A stretch of DNA of 64,000 bases from Staphylococcus coagulans (GTDB lineage: Bacteria; Bacillota; Bacilli; Staphylococcales; Staphylococcaceae), in the NCBI RefSeq assembly GCF_002901995.1, contig NZ_PPQN01000012.1, forward strand, positions 26,207-90,206. The letters are read 5' to 3'. Below are positions 1 to 7,915 of the stretch, in pieces. Below the pieces are notes generated by a model. The model made no database searches. It was given only the letters and a program-made list of their open reading frames with translations, and had not been told where the DNA came from. Position 1 is the stretch's first letter; every line of letters starts with the position of its first letter. Position numbers and translations under genes: made by a program.

Positions 1-466
1 GTTTTTCTCTCATCCGTTCTAATAATAAATAGTGTGTCGAATATCGATGCGGAATCGCAAAGGAATAATCGTGATTGGATTTAAAATCATGTAAATGATG
101 TCCTTTTTGACCGAGAACGACATTCCCTTCATGATGACCGAGCGCGACAGCTTTAATCGGCGCACCTTTCGACTTTGATTTCATTGCTAATTCGATTAAT
201 GTAGAAGCGCCATCAATACGTCCGCTGTTCAAAGCATCCATTAAGTCTGGCCAGTTATTAAAGCGGACGAGCTTTATTTTATAATTGCGCTGCTTATTTT
301 TTTCGTTAATCTCTTTGGTCATCATTAGATTAGCTGCATGGGTAATCGGTAAATAGCCAATTTTTATTGCCTTTTGTGTATGTGTCGATGTCTGACTCTG
401 CTGTTGAGGCGCACAAGCACTGACTAAGAGGGTACATATGAGTAAAAATAATATCATCTTTTTCAT
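1..466 (-). CDS. ABC transporter substrate-binding lipoprotein, TauA/SsuA/NrtA type (C-terminus cut by window edge)
   Basis: About 155 codons are visible, open to the window edge. The N-terminus is a lipoprotein signal (Lys-Lys, hydrophobic stretch, lipobox LVSAC with Cys near residue 17). The mature part begins with a KIGYLPITHAANLMM stretch, typical of NMT1/TauA-like binding proteins for sulfonates, nitrate or thiamine-pyrimidine-like ligands. The start is an ATG 6 nt after a GAGGGA ribosome site. The ATPase gene ends 13 bp upstream, so the two form an importer operon; the permease presumably lies beyond the edge. Family assignment is from motif recognition; the ligand cannot be told. Confidence 0.85.
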   Translation of the reverse strand, partial: MKKMILFLLICTLLVSACAPQQQSQTSTHTQKAIKIGYLPITHAANLMMTKEINEKNKQRNYKIKLVRFNNWPDLMDALNSGRIDGASTLIELAMKSKSKGAPIKAVALGHHEGNVVLGQKGHHLHDFKSNHDYSFAIPHRYSTHYLLLERMREK

Positions 467-478
467 GGAAATCCCTCG

Positions 479-1219
479 CTATAAGTAATATTCAGGTTCA
501 GCCATCTGATGGTTGATCGCAAAGTCTTCCATGATTTGATTACGTATTGCAAGCAGTTGATCATCATTGCGGCTTCTTGGGTGTGACTGTTGAATAGGGT
601 ATTGTTTGATAATTTGACAGCCCTCGCCTAACAAGATAACTTCGTCCGAAAGGTAAAGGGCCTCATCAATGTCATGTGTGACTAAAAGTAACGTGGCATG
701 AGTATGTGTCCGTAAGGTAATCAATTCGTCTTGCAATTTATATCGTGTAAATGCATCTAGAGCACCAAGAGGCTCATCTAATAAAATCACTCGAGGTTGA
801 TGCACAAGGGCACGACAGATGGCAACCCGTTGTTGCATACCCCCAGATAATGCATCTGGAAACTGAGCCCCTGTGCCTTCTAAACCTACCGTCGCAAGAT
901 ACGTATTCATTTCATCGGTTGGAATTTTATGTGCTAAACCTAATTGAATGTTGTCATGAATGGTTTTCCAAGGTAATAAATTATGATGTTGAAATAACAT
1001 TAAACAGTCTGAAGAAGGGGATGTTTTATGTATACCATCAATCGTAACTTGGCCGGTGTGAGGGGGTAAAAAACCACCAATAAGGTTTAACAGTGTTGAC
1101 TTTCCACACCCACTTTTACCGATAAAACTGATAATTTTACCTTTTGGAATCGTTAAATTAAAATCTCGAATCACATGATGTGCGCCAAAATAATGATTGA
1201 GTTCTTGAATTTGAATCAT
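479..1219 (-). CDS. ABC transporter ATP-binding protein, SsuB/TauB/NrtD type
   Basis: A 246-residue nucleotide-binding domain that should energise import by the neighbouring lipoprotein. It has Walker A GKSGCGKST, a Q-loop in LMLFQHHNLLPW, signature LSGGMQQR, Walker B VILLDEPLGALD and H-loop LLVTHDIDEA in the right order. The LLPW stretch after the Q-loop is typical of the taurine/nitrate/sulfonate group. An ATG 24 nt further upstream is in frame, but the strong AAGGAGGGTG site sits correctly only for position 1219, and the protein then begins MIQIQEL. Substrate unknown; the family transports sulfonates, nitrate or thiamine precursors. Confidence 0.9.
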   Translation of the reverse strand: MIQIQELNHYFGAHHVIRDFNLTIPKGKIISFIGKSGCGKSTLLNLIGGFLPPHTGQVTIDGIHKTSPSSDCLMLFQHHNLLPWKTIHDNIQLGLAHKIPTDEMNTYLATVGLEGTGAQFPDALSGGMQQRVAICRALVHQPRVILLDEPLGALDAFTRYKLQDELITLRTHTHATLLLVTHDIDEALYLSDEVILLGEGCQIIKQYPIQQSHPRSRNDDQLLAIRNQIMEDFAINHQMAEPEYYL

Positions 1220-1270
1220 GAACACCCTCCTTAAATCATACAAGAGTACTATGTTTTGTAGTTAGAGTAG

Positions 1271-1311
1271 AGGGAGTGGGCTTGAATATGAAAACCATTG
1301 TCCCACTCCCT
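1271..1311. repeat. Inverted repeat, 10-bp perfect arms
   Basis: Arms AGGGAGTGGG (1271-1280) and CCCACTCCCT (1302-1311) flank a 21-nt loop between the DUF4242 gene and the ABC operon. No U-tract follows on either strand. It resembles the GTGGGAC-type intergenic inverted repeats common in staphylococci. It may act as a terminator or RNA-stability element. A second small hairpin (AGCCG-TCTT-CGGCT) lies near 1395-1408. Confidence 0.6.
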
Positions 1312-1424
1312 GAGAATGAAATGTCTATGAAGTTGAATTGTGTAAAGAGATTTTTAAGCGCACAAAACGAGAAAAAATAAGTCATGCGCAGATTAGCCGT
1401 CTTCGGCTGTAAGGAAATACATTT

Positions 1425-1937
1425 TTAAATTTTTTCAATATCATCAATAGGTGTATCGACTGCTTCGCGTGCACGACGAACAGCATCTTCATTTGGTGCG
1501 TTATATAAGCAGACGCATTTTGTCATATCTTCACAGACGTACGTTCTTTGAAATTGTACTTCAGGAACTTCTTCATAGTGAACAGAGTTTTTCTTTTTAC
1601 GTTCTAAATATTGGTCCATTGTAATCCCTTCAGGAATATTCCAAGTCACGAGGTAATCTATAGAAACGTCTCCTTTTTTAATTTCATCTAAGTCTTTGCC
1701 GACAAGGCGGACTTCTTTAACAAGACTCACTTGAATGGATGCATCTTCTAGAAATTGCTTTGCTTCTGCCTCACTGTCACTTTCCACAATAAAATAACCA
1801 TGTGACAGGTCTTCAGTCACTTGTACTTCAATCAGTTCTGGTCCTGGTTGTTCAGAAAGAAATTTGACCTTTTCATCTAATTCGACTGATGATTTTGCAA
1901 AAGATAAATTTTGTGTTTCTAATAAAAATAGTGCCAT
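1425..1937 (-). CDS. DUF4242 family protein (SCO4226-like)
   Basis: 170 residues beginning MALFLLETQN. The C-terminal half (from about residue 95, YLVTWNIPEG to PIDDIEKI) matches the DUF4242 pattern: a ferredoxin-like fold with a Cys-containing CVCLYNAPNEDAV motif. The N-terminal half (FLLETQNL to VRLVG) looks like a second, more divergent copy, so the protein may be an internal duplication. A Streptomyces member binds nickel; function here is unknown. The start at 1937 follows a GGAGG site 8 nt away; an in-frame ATG six codons upstream overlaps that site. Single gene with its own intergenic regions on both sides. Confidence 0.75.
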   Translation of the reverse strand: MALFLLETQNLSFAKSSVELDEKVKFLSEQPGPELIEVQVTEDLSHGYFIVESDSEAEAKQFLEDASIQVSLVKEVRLVGKDLDEIKKGDVSIDYLVTWNIPEGITMDQYLERKKKNSVHYEEVPEVQFQRTYVCEDMTKCVCLYNAPNEDAVRRAREAVDTPIDDIEKI

Positions 1938-2248
1938 AAATAGAACCTCCATCAATTAAGATACAGTTATACTATAATAATTCCTATCAGAAAACAAGGT
2001 ATTTCTGATAGATAAATCTGAATTTTTTGATAATAAAAAAGATAAGAAAATAATTGTACGGTTGTTAATTAAAACTTAAAATTTTTGTATTTAAAATAGG
2101 CATACCATCTTCTAAAGTCATTTTCCACCTGTACGTTTGCAATATGGCTTTGACTCGAAATTTCATCCCGAGTTATAATGATATGCGCATATAGGACGGG
2201 AAGTGTAATACAAAGGCGTTTATTGAAATGAAGATAGGAGTGGGAGAG

Positions 2249-2704
2249 ATGTATCAAAGGATTGTCATTGTGGGTACACCGGGGTCTGGGAAGTCAACAC
2301 TTGCTGAAAGAATAGGGGAGCGATTACATATTCCTGTAACGCATTTAGACCAATTTGCCTGGGAAGATGGGGAATTGGTAGCACCGCATATTTTAGAACA
2401 ACGCATCGTTAATTTAGTTAAAAATGAAAAATGGATTTGTGACGGTACTTATTCGAAGACGCTTGAACTTCGGATTAAAAATGCGGATTTATTGATTTGG
2501 CTTACAGATTCAAGATGGAAATGTATTTTGCGCGTAATCTATCGTTACGTCAAAAATAAGTTTAGGCCTCAGATTGGTCATAACCCAGACATTATCAGTT
2601 TAGATTTTCTAATCTATATATGGAATTACAATAAAAAGTTTGAAGCATTAATAAACGAATGCTATGCACCTTACCACTCAAGCTGTCAACTATGGATGCG
2701 GTGA
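2249..2704 (+). CDS. Small P-loop kinase-like protein (FlaR/topology-modulation family), possibly truncated
   Basis: 151 residues starting MYQRIVIVG; an in-frame ATG 21 nt upstream is possible but has no better site. Walker A is GTPGSGKST. HLDQFAW and WICDGTYSKTLELRI match the adenylate-kinase-like family annotated as DNA topology modulation or FlaR proteins, whose substrate is not established. Family members usually run 165-180 residues; here the end (YAPYHSSCQLWMR) loses family character after LINECYAPYH. Another frame continues for about 25 codons (VNYGCGEFFMYVNEI), so a frameshift near 2676-2690 is possible. Confidence 0.7.
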   Translation: MYQRIVIVGTPGSGKSTLAERIGERLHIPVTHLDQFAWEDGELVAPHILEQRIVNLVKNEKWICDGTYSKTLELRIKNADLLIWLTDSRWKCILRVIYRYVKNKFRPQIGHNPDIISLDFLIYIWNYNKKFEALINECYAPYHSSCQLWMR

Positions 2705-2762
2705 ATTTTTTATGTATGTTAATGAGATTGTAATTAAGATACAAAAAGATCGAAAACAATAG

Positions 2763-2799
2763 AAAAACCGAGGCTGGGATGTCATTTCCAGCTTCGGTT
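2763..2799 (-). terminator. Rho-independent terminator of the peroxiredoxin gene, probably bidirectional
   Basis: Arms ACCGAGGCTGGGA and TTCCAGCTTCGGT pair almost completely. Read on the minus strand the hairpin is followed by a run of five T (2763-2767). It separates the convergent kinase-like and peroxiredoxin genes. Confidence 0.8.
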
Positions 2800-2853
2800 C
2801 AATTGTTGTAGTGCAAATTTAAAAAGAACGCAACTACATACTTCAGCTATACT

Positions 2854-3369
2854 TTATGCTTGGCTTTGGTATGTTTTTTTAATATATTGAATTGTTTTAC
2901 GAAGTTCAGTCATTGTTGGACGGCCGAATGGATTCGTTTGTTTTTGTTGATATAACAAACGATTGTCTTCAGATATTAAGAAATAAGCAGGCTCGTTATG
3001 TGAACCGTGATCATCATAAATAGAGTCATCTGGGTGTTTGAAAACGCCGTAAGTATCTGCAAATTTTGAGTCGTTATCTACTAAAACTGGATAAGGAACG
3101 CTTTTTTCTTCTACCATTTTTTGTAAGTTTTCAGCACTATCATCTGAAGTTAAGATAATTTTGATATCTTTTCCTTCAAAATAACCTTTATTTTTAATTA
3201 ATTGATCCAATTCTTCCATACACACTGGACACCAAGAACCACGGAAATTAATCACAAAATACCATTGATTTGGATGGTCTTGTTGAAATTGATGGAAATT
3301 AAAAGTTGAATCGTCTGTTGCTTTAAGTTCAAAGTTAGGCATTTGTGCGCCAAGTTTAAATTCAGTCAT
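2854..3369 (-). CDS. Thioredoxin-fold peroxiredoxin / AhpC-TSA family protein
   Basis: 171 residues with the redoxin fold. The catalytic region is FRGSWCPVC (Cys47 and Cys50), which puts it in the AhpC/TSA-Redoxin superfamily with a CxxC redox pair. There is no signal peptide, so it should be a cytosolic peroxide or thiol reductase. The start follows AAAGGAG with a 9-nt spacing. The gene is monocistronic: it ends at the 2763-2799 terminator and has its own promoter region, where a palindrome (3404-3425) may be an operator. The exact substrate cannot be told. Confidence 0.8.
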   Translation of the reverse strand: MTEFKLGAQMPNFELKATDDSTFNFHQFQQDHPNQWYFVINFRGSWCPVCMEELDQLIKNKGYFEGKDIKIILTSDDSAENLQKMVEEKSVPYPVLVDNDSKFADTYGVFKHPDDSIYDDHGSHNEPAYFLISEDNRLLYQQKQTNPFGRPTMTELRKTIQYIKKTYQSQA

Positions 3370-3698
3370 ACATGATAACTCCTTTCAAGTAGTCGTAATA
3401 TAAATTCAATATATCATTATTGAATATAATATAAAAACGGAAAGCTTGAGTGCTGTAAAACTAAATGATGTTATGAATTTGTTTTTGGAAGTATGATGAA
3501 GGAAAAAACGCACTAGAATAGCGGAAACATAGGCGACGATACGATAACGCTTTCTAAAGATAATATAGATATCCGTTGTAGGAAAAACAAACCACGAGAA
3601 TTGATTTGAAAATTAAATTTATAGGTATCGTTATATTAGCAAAATGATGGGCAAATGGATAAGATGGAATAGAAGAGAAACATCAAGGAGGAATCGTT
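3370..3698. other. Divergent promoter region, no gene
   Basis: Non-coding interval between the peroxiredoxin and ribokinase genes. It holds a perfect 8-bp inverted repeat ATTCAATA/TATTGAAT (3404-3411 and 3418-3425) near the peroxiredoxin start. A partial cre-like sequence CGATAACGCTTTCT (3542-3555, about two mismatches to the CcpA consensus) lies upstream of ribokinase. Nothing else recognisable. Confidence 0.5.
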
Positions 3699-4583
3699 AT
3701 GCAACACATATATGTAATTGGAAGCGCTTCAATGGATTTGGTTGTGTCTTCAGAAATTGTACCTGAACAAGGAGAGACGGTTTTGGGTGAGCATTTTTTC
3801 ACAACTCCAGGTGGTAAAGGCGCAAATCAAGCCGTCGCAGCAGCAAGGTTAGGAGATCATGTTCACATGATTGGATGCGTAGGTAATGACACATTCGGAA
3901 CACAACTTAAAGAGAATTTTGAACAAAATGGCGTACAGATGGACGGCATTCAAGTGATTGATTCCGTGCCAACGGGAACCGCACATATCACACTTTCTCA
4001 AAATGATAACCGTATTATTGTTGTGCCTTCTGCGAACTATGAAGTGACACCACAGCGAATTCAACCTTTTTTAGAGCGTTTAAAACCGAAAGATATCGTG
4101 TTAATTCAACAAGAAATACCTGAAGAAACAGTGAAACATGTTATTGCGTATTGTTATCAACATGAAGTGATTTCTATTCTAAATCCAGCACCTTATCATG
4201 AGATTCCACAACAGATGGTTGAACAAGCGACATACTTAACACCTAATGAAACTGAAAGTGCCAAAATGTTCGATGGCGCGCCTATCGAAACAGCGCTTGA
4301 AAAATATCCTAATCAATTGATTGTGACATTAGGTTCAGCGGGTGCAATTTATCATAATGGAGATTCACTTGTGAAAGTGCCAAGTTTTAAAAGAACAGTC
4401 AAAGATACGACAGGTGCAGGCGATACTTTTAATGGTGCGCTAGCAGTCGGTTTACAAAAAGGATACACACTGACAAAAGCCATTGAATTTGCTAACTTAG
4501 CGGCAAGTCATTCAGTGACTGGCATGGGTGCACAAGGTGGTATGCCTTATCTTGATGATTTAAAAGAAGAATTTGAAATATAA
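3699..4583 (+). CDS. rbsK: Ribokinase
   Basis: 294-residue PfkB-family sugar kinase that phosphorylates D-ribose at O5. The N-terminal PfkB signature is PGGKGANQAVAAARLG. The C-terminal signature DTTGAGDTFNGALAVGL contains the catalytic Asp of the GAGD anion hole. Ribokinase-specific features include GSASMDLVV at the N-terminus and NPAPYHEIP. A strong AAGGAGG site lies 7 nt before the ATG. In S. aureus rbsK is followed by rbsD and the transporter gene rbsU; here neither follows, and the gene ends at a terminator, so ribose uptake must be encoded elsewhere. Confidence 0.92.
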   Translation: MQHIYVIGSASMDLVVSSEIVPEQGETVLGEHFFTTPGGKGANQAVAAARLGDHVHMIGCVGNDTFGTQLKENFEQNGVQMDGIQVIDSVPTGTAHITLSQNDNRIIVVPSANYEVTPQRIQPFLERLKPKDIVLIQQEIPEETVKHVIAYCYQHEVISILNPAPYHEIPQQMVEQATYLTPNETESAKMFDGAPIETALEKYPNQLIVTLGSAGAIYHNGDSLVKVPSFKRTVKDTTGAGDTFNGALAVGLQKGYTLTKAIEFANLAASHSVTGMGAQGGMPYLDDLKEEFEI

Positions 4584-4598
4584 ATTTACGTTATATTA

Positions 4599-4668
4599 AA
4601 GAAGTGGGGCATGGCGTTTTTTAATGACTTCTGAAAATGAAGTTATGATCATGTGTCACTTCTTTTTT
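4599..4668 (+). terminator. Terminator after rbsK
   Basis: Long hairpin: outer arms AAGAAGTG and CACTTCTT, extended by CATG/CATG, with an inner ACTTC/GAAGT stem. TTTTTT follows. Confidence 0.8.
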
Positions 4669-4830
4669 ATACATGAAACAACACTATATAGCAGCGATTG
4701 AGATGTATTCAAAGGTTGTCGGTAGAATCGAGTCGCTTCTCACCGTGAAGTCTCTGTCATTAACAGGTGTAAAGTGAAAAGTCGGAATATCAAGAAGGCG
4801 ACTCAATCAAATGGCGGATAAAATAAGGGA

Positions 4831-4860
4831 CCCCAGATGTGAGATGAAGCACATCTGGGG
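4831..4860. repeat. Perfect 11-bp hairpin
   Basis: Arms CCCCAGATGTG (4831-4841) and CACATCTGGGG (4850-4860) with an 8-nt loop. No T-run follows directly, so it is either an atypical terminator or another RNA structure. Confidence 0.6.
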
Positions 4861-5736
4861 TATAAAGGTTTTAAGATTTTAAGATGATTTTTAATTATCT
4901 AGAGTTGTAAAAATGATACTAGATGTTTCGAGACTATTGATATATACGAAAGGGAGTGTATCGATATACCAACAATCCGCGCTACTATAGAATCAAGTTG
5001 TAATTATTTGGAGGTGTTACGCTTATAGGGGTATGACGTAACGACCATCGTGTATCACTATGCTAAGGGCTATTTGACATAATGATACATGTGCTCTTAG
5101 TGACATTATCATATTGTCGGTAGAATCACATGTACTAGAGGGATGACATGCGATTTTGTTATGACAATTCACTAGGAGTTCATACCTGTTGTTTAATCTT
5201 ACTTTAGCTATGGAGGATAAACATTTCTGTTGTAACAATCCGCCATCTGTTAATGGTCTAAAATTGTTCAACTTGGCTTTTACTTGTTAAGGGAATATTA
5301 ATTCTTGCCTACTGTTGTCCTTTAAGGAATGACTGATATGTGTATGATTTTGACCCTTTGCTGAAGTGACCTATACGATAGAAAAATAAATCATGTCGAA
5401 TTTGTAAGTCATGTTTAAAATGGCTTCAAATTGAATTGTGTGCACACATTCATTGTCATTACGACGACAAATTTAGATTTCTATAGCAATCGAGATAACT
5501 ACCAACATAAAATATGAAAGTATGAATATCTCAATTGTCATGTTCAAAAGATTAACGTGATTTCATTAATTTATTCAAAACGTTCATACGGTCATCACAG
5601 AGTACGCATGAGACCATGCCTTTGAGACCAGATGAATCATTGTAAAAAAATGATAAGTGGACATTCACTTGTTATTCACGCATATCAATTTGAACACTTT
5701 TAAGATAGCATATAATTTTAGCTTTGTAAATAAAAA

Positions 5737-5754
5737 AGTTAGGTTAACCTAAAA
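5737..5754. promoter_or_regulatory. MntR/DtxR-family operator-like palindrome without a gene
   Basis: The perfect palindrome TTAGGTTAACCTAA (5739-5752) matches the TTAGG-N4-CCTAA architecture of manganese/iron-dependent DtxR-family operators. The same architecture lies in front of mntH in this window (48705-48724). A TATAAT at 5711-5716 with a TTGAAC-like element 15 bp upstream precedes it, so it would sit just downstream of a transcription start. No coding sequence follows. Confidence 0.55.
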
Positions 5755-6295
5755 ATATTTATGAATGATGCTATTTTATAGGGTTTATTCGTATTTTGAA
5801 GAAATAAAATAGTGTCATTTTTAGCAATATATTTATATAAAATTCGAAGTGTATTATTGTGAGAAAGTAATCTATTAATATAAGAAGTAAAATGTTAAAT
5901 AGCCTGATCGTGACGTGTAATGACTGATAGGGTGTTCTTTTCAGAAGTTTTTCATCATTACATTCAACGGTGAGGTTTGTTTTTTCTATAGTATAAAATA
6001 TTTTGTCATAAGATAACTCTAATTAATAAGATAAATCAAAAATAAAATAGCTGAATATTATTGAGTGTATGTATTTGCATGGCAAATAAAGGGGGGAAAC
6101 GCGGTATTTACACCACTTATAACCTTCATCATCTTATATTTTGTTTCATTCTTATATATATAAATAATTGTAAAATATAAAAGAAATGACTGTTAATAGT
6201 TATTTAAGAATTATTAATACATAGTTTATGTCAATCAACCATCGCGTTATTTACAATGATATATGTAATCTCAATTTAGAAAGAAGGAATTATTT

Positions 6296-6730
6296 ATGAA
6301 TATAAAAATGGCTTTAGTATCAGGTGCATTAGCGACAACATTTTTATTAGGTGCTTGTGGCAATGACAACATGGACAAAAAAGAAGACAACAAAGCTGAG
6401 ACATCTATGCAAGATAAAAATGTAGATAACTCAAAAGTAATGAAATCAGGTACTTTTAAAGGCGAAAACAACGAAACAGTTAAAGGTAAAGCTGAAATCA
6501 AAGACGGTAAGTTAATGTTAACAGACTACGAATCATCAAAAGGTCCAGACTTACACGTTTACTTAACAAAAGGTAATGACATCAAAAAAGGTGAAAAATT
6601 AGACGAAGTTAAATATGACGAATCTACACAAACTTTTGATCTTAAAGGTGTTAAAGCAGAAGACTACGATACAGTAACTATCTACTGTGACAAAGCACAC
6701 GTTATTTTCGGTTCTGCAAAACTTAAATAA
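6296..6730 (+). CDS. saeP: SaeP-like DM13-domain lipoprotein
   Basis: 144-residue lipoprotein: signal peptide with lipobox LLGAC (Cys21), a charged spacer (residues 22-45), then a DM13-type domain (GTFKGENNETVKGKAEI ... GPDLHVYLTKG ... YDTVTIYCDKAHVIFGSAKL). It heads the same order as the S. aureus sae locus (saeP-saeQ-saeR-saeS), where SaeP with SaeQ promotes SaeS phosphatase activity and resets the system. The assignment rests on synteny plus domain content. An AGAAGGA site lies 8 nt before the ATG. The AT-rich upstream region has a degenerate GTTAA-like pair (6192-6207) that could be a weak SaeR site. Confidence 0.88.
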   Translation: MNIKMALVSGALATTFLLGACGNDNMDKKEDNKAETSMQDKNVDNSKVMKSGTFKGENNETVKGKAEIKDGKLMLTDYESSKGPDLHVYLTKGNDIKKGEKLDEVKYDESTQTFDLKGVKAEDYDTVTIYCDKAHVIFGSAKLK

Positions 6731-6792
6731 TCATCAAGATATAACATCAAGTAATCAACAAGAAGCAACATCAATAAGAAAGGAGTGAAGAT

Positions 6793-7251
6793 ATGTCGAT
6801 AGCTTATAAAGTCTTAATTCTCCTTATTCGTTTAGGATCAGGTTTTTATATACTGATGCAAGGTTTTGAAAAGTTAACAGGTGGATTTGCAATTGACGGA
6901 TTGGTTTCAGTTATACGTGACAACCAGGATTCCCCCCAATGGTTTAAGTCATTTTTCGAGTTCGGTGTTGCAAATCATTTAGAACTTTTCAAGTGGATGG
7001 TACAACTAGGTGAGATTGCAATTGGTTTAGGTCTCATTTTAGGTGTGTTATCTTACACTGCGAGTTTCTTTGGCGTGTTCATTATGTTAAATTATATTTT
7101 AGCTGATATGATTTTTACTTACCCAGTGCAACTTTTATTCTTTGTCATTTTATTAATGAATAAAGAAACGTTAGCAGCAATTAGTTTAAATCATTTCATC
7201 AAACGTAAAAATATAAGGAATGATGAAAATGGCGCACATACTCATAGTTGA
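6793..7251 (+). CDS. saeQ: SaeQ-like DoxX-family membrane protein
   Basis: 152 residues with four hydrophobic segments and a DoxX-like N-terminus ([18 protein letters not shown]). As second gene of the sae order it should correspond to SaeQ, the membrane partner of SaeP and SaeS. The ATG follows AAAGGAGTG with good spacing. The 3' end overlaps the saeR start by 23 nt, which suggests translational coupling. In S. aureus a constitutive promoter for saeRS lies within saeQ; whether it is conserved cannot be judged by eye. Confidence 0.88.
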   Translation: MSIAYKVLILLIRLGSGFYILMQGFEKLTGGFAIDGLVSVIRDNQDSPQWFKSFFEFGVANHLELFKWMVQLGEIAIGLGLILGVLSYTASFFGVFIMLNYILADMIFTYPVQLLFFVILLMNKETLAAISLNHFIKRKNIRNDENGAHTHS

Positions 7252-7915
7252 TGACGAGCAAGACATCAGAGAAATCTGTAAAACTTATTTCGAATATGAA
7301 GGTTATCACGTTTCAACCGCATCTAATGGCGTAGAAGCAATGGAATTGTTGGACACCCATGTGGATGTCATGGTAATTGATATCATGATGCCCGAGATGA
7401 ATGGTTACGAAGTTGTACGTGAAATGAAGAATAAAGGACTCGACATCCCATATATTTATCTAACTGCTAAAACAAGCGAACATGACACCATCTTCGGCTT
7501 AATGTTGGGGGCTGATGACTATGTCAAAAAACCATTCAGCCCACGTGAATTAGTGATACGTGTTAAAAATCTTCTACACCGTGTCAACGTCACAAGTCCT
7601 TCCACACAAGACACGATTCGTTGTGGAAAACTCGTATTAAATAATTTAACTAAAACCGTAGAATTAGAGGGAGAACTTATCCCATTCCGTATCAAAGAGT
7701 TCGAATTGTTATGGCATTTTGCAAATAATGAATCAGTCGCATTGTCCAAGACAGATTTGTTAGAACAAGTTTGGGGTTACGAGTACTATGAAGATATGAA
7801 CACGCTTAATGTTCATGTCCATCGTATTCGCGAAAAACTAGAAAAATATGGCTATGACGACTATATTATCGCAACGGTATGGGGTCTAGGCTATAAGTTT
7901 CAGAGGCAGATTTAA
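7229..7915 (+). CDS. saeR: Response regulator SaeR
   Basis: 228 residues, the same length as S. aureus SaeR. The receiver domain has acidic pocket DDE (residues 8-10), phosphoacceptor Asp51 in MVIDIMMP and Lys in VKKPFSP. The C-terminus is an OmpR/PhoB winged helix ([53 protein letters not shown]). Long stretches ([26 protein letters not shown]) closely follow SaeR. It controls secreted virulence factors in S. aureus. I chose the fourth Met codon (7229): AAGGA abuts the first ATG at 7220 but sits 9 nt before this one. Confidence 0.95.
   Translation: MAHILIVDDEQDIREICKTYFEYEGYHVSTASNGVEAMELLDTHVDVMVIDIMMPEMNGYEVVREMKNKGLDIPYIYLTAKTSEHDTIFGLMLGADDYVKKPFSPRELVIRVKNLLHRVNVTSPSTQDTIRCGKLVLNNLTKTVELEGELIPFRIKEFELLWHFANNESVALSKTDLLEQVWGYEYYEDMNTLNVHVHRIREKLEKYGYDDYIIATVWGLGYKFQRQI

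Larger units (their letters stand above)
4669..6295. other. 1.6-kb gene-free stretch between rbsK and saeP
   Basis: No ORF here has a plausible start site and protein-like composition; an 82-codon minus-strand ORF at 5023-5271 looks spurious. Contents: an imperfect inverted repeat around 4728-4742 / 4793-4806 (ATCGAGTCGC-TTCT against AGAAGGCGACTCAAT); a perfect hairpin at 4831-4860; the 13-mer TTGTCGGTAGAAT near 4710 and again near 5114; a 12-bp palindrome TGTGTGCACACA at 5437-5448; an orphan MntR/DtxR-type operator at 5737-5754 downstream of a TATAAT at 5711-5716; and the saeP promoter region at the end. It may be a graveyard of deleted genes or hold untranslated RNA. Confidence 0.6.

Noticed and set aside
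751..1047. 98-codon plus-strand ORF opposite the ABC ATPase gene
   Set aside because: Antisense shadow of a gene with all ABC motifs in place.
2069..2257. 62-codon minus-strand ORF before the kinase-like gene
   Set aside because: No ribosome site, overlaps the promoter and start of the plus-strand gene.
5023..5271. 82-codon minus-strand ORF in the gene-free region
   Set aside because: No ribosome site, unnatural composition and no recognisable domain.
6192..6207. GTTAAT-N-TTTAA pair as a firm SaeR site before saeP
   Set aside because: Spacing and sequence deviate too much from GTTAAG-N6-GTTAA to call it as a feature.
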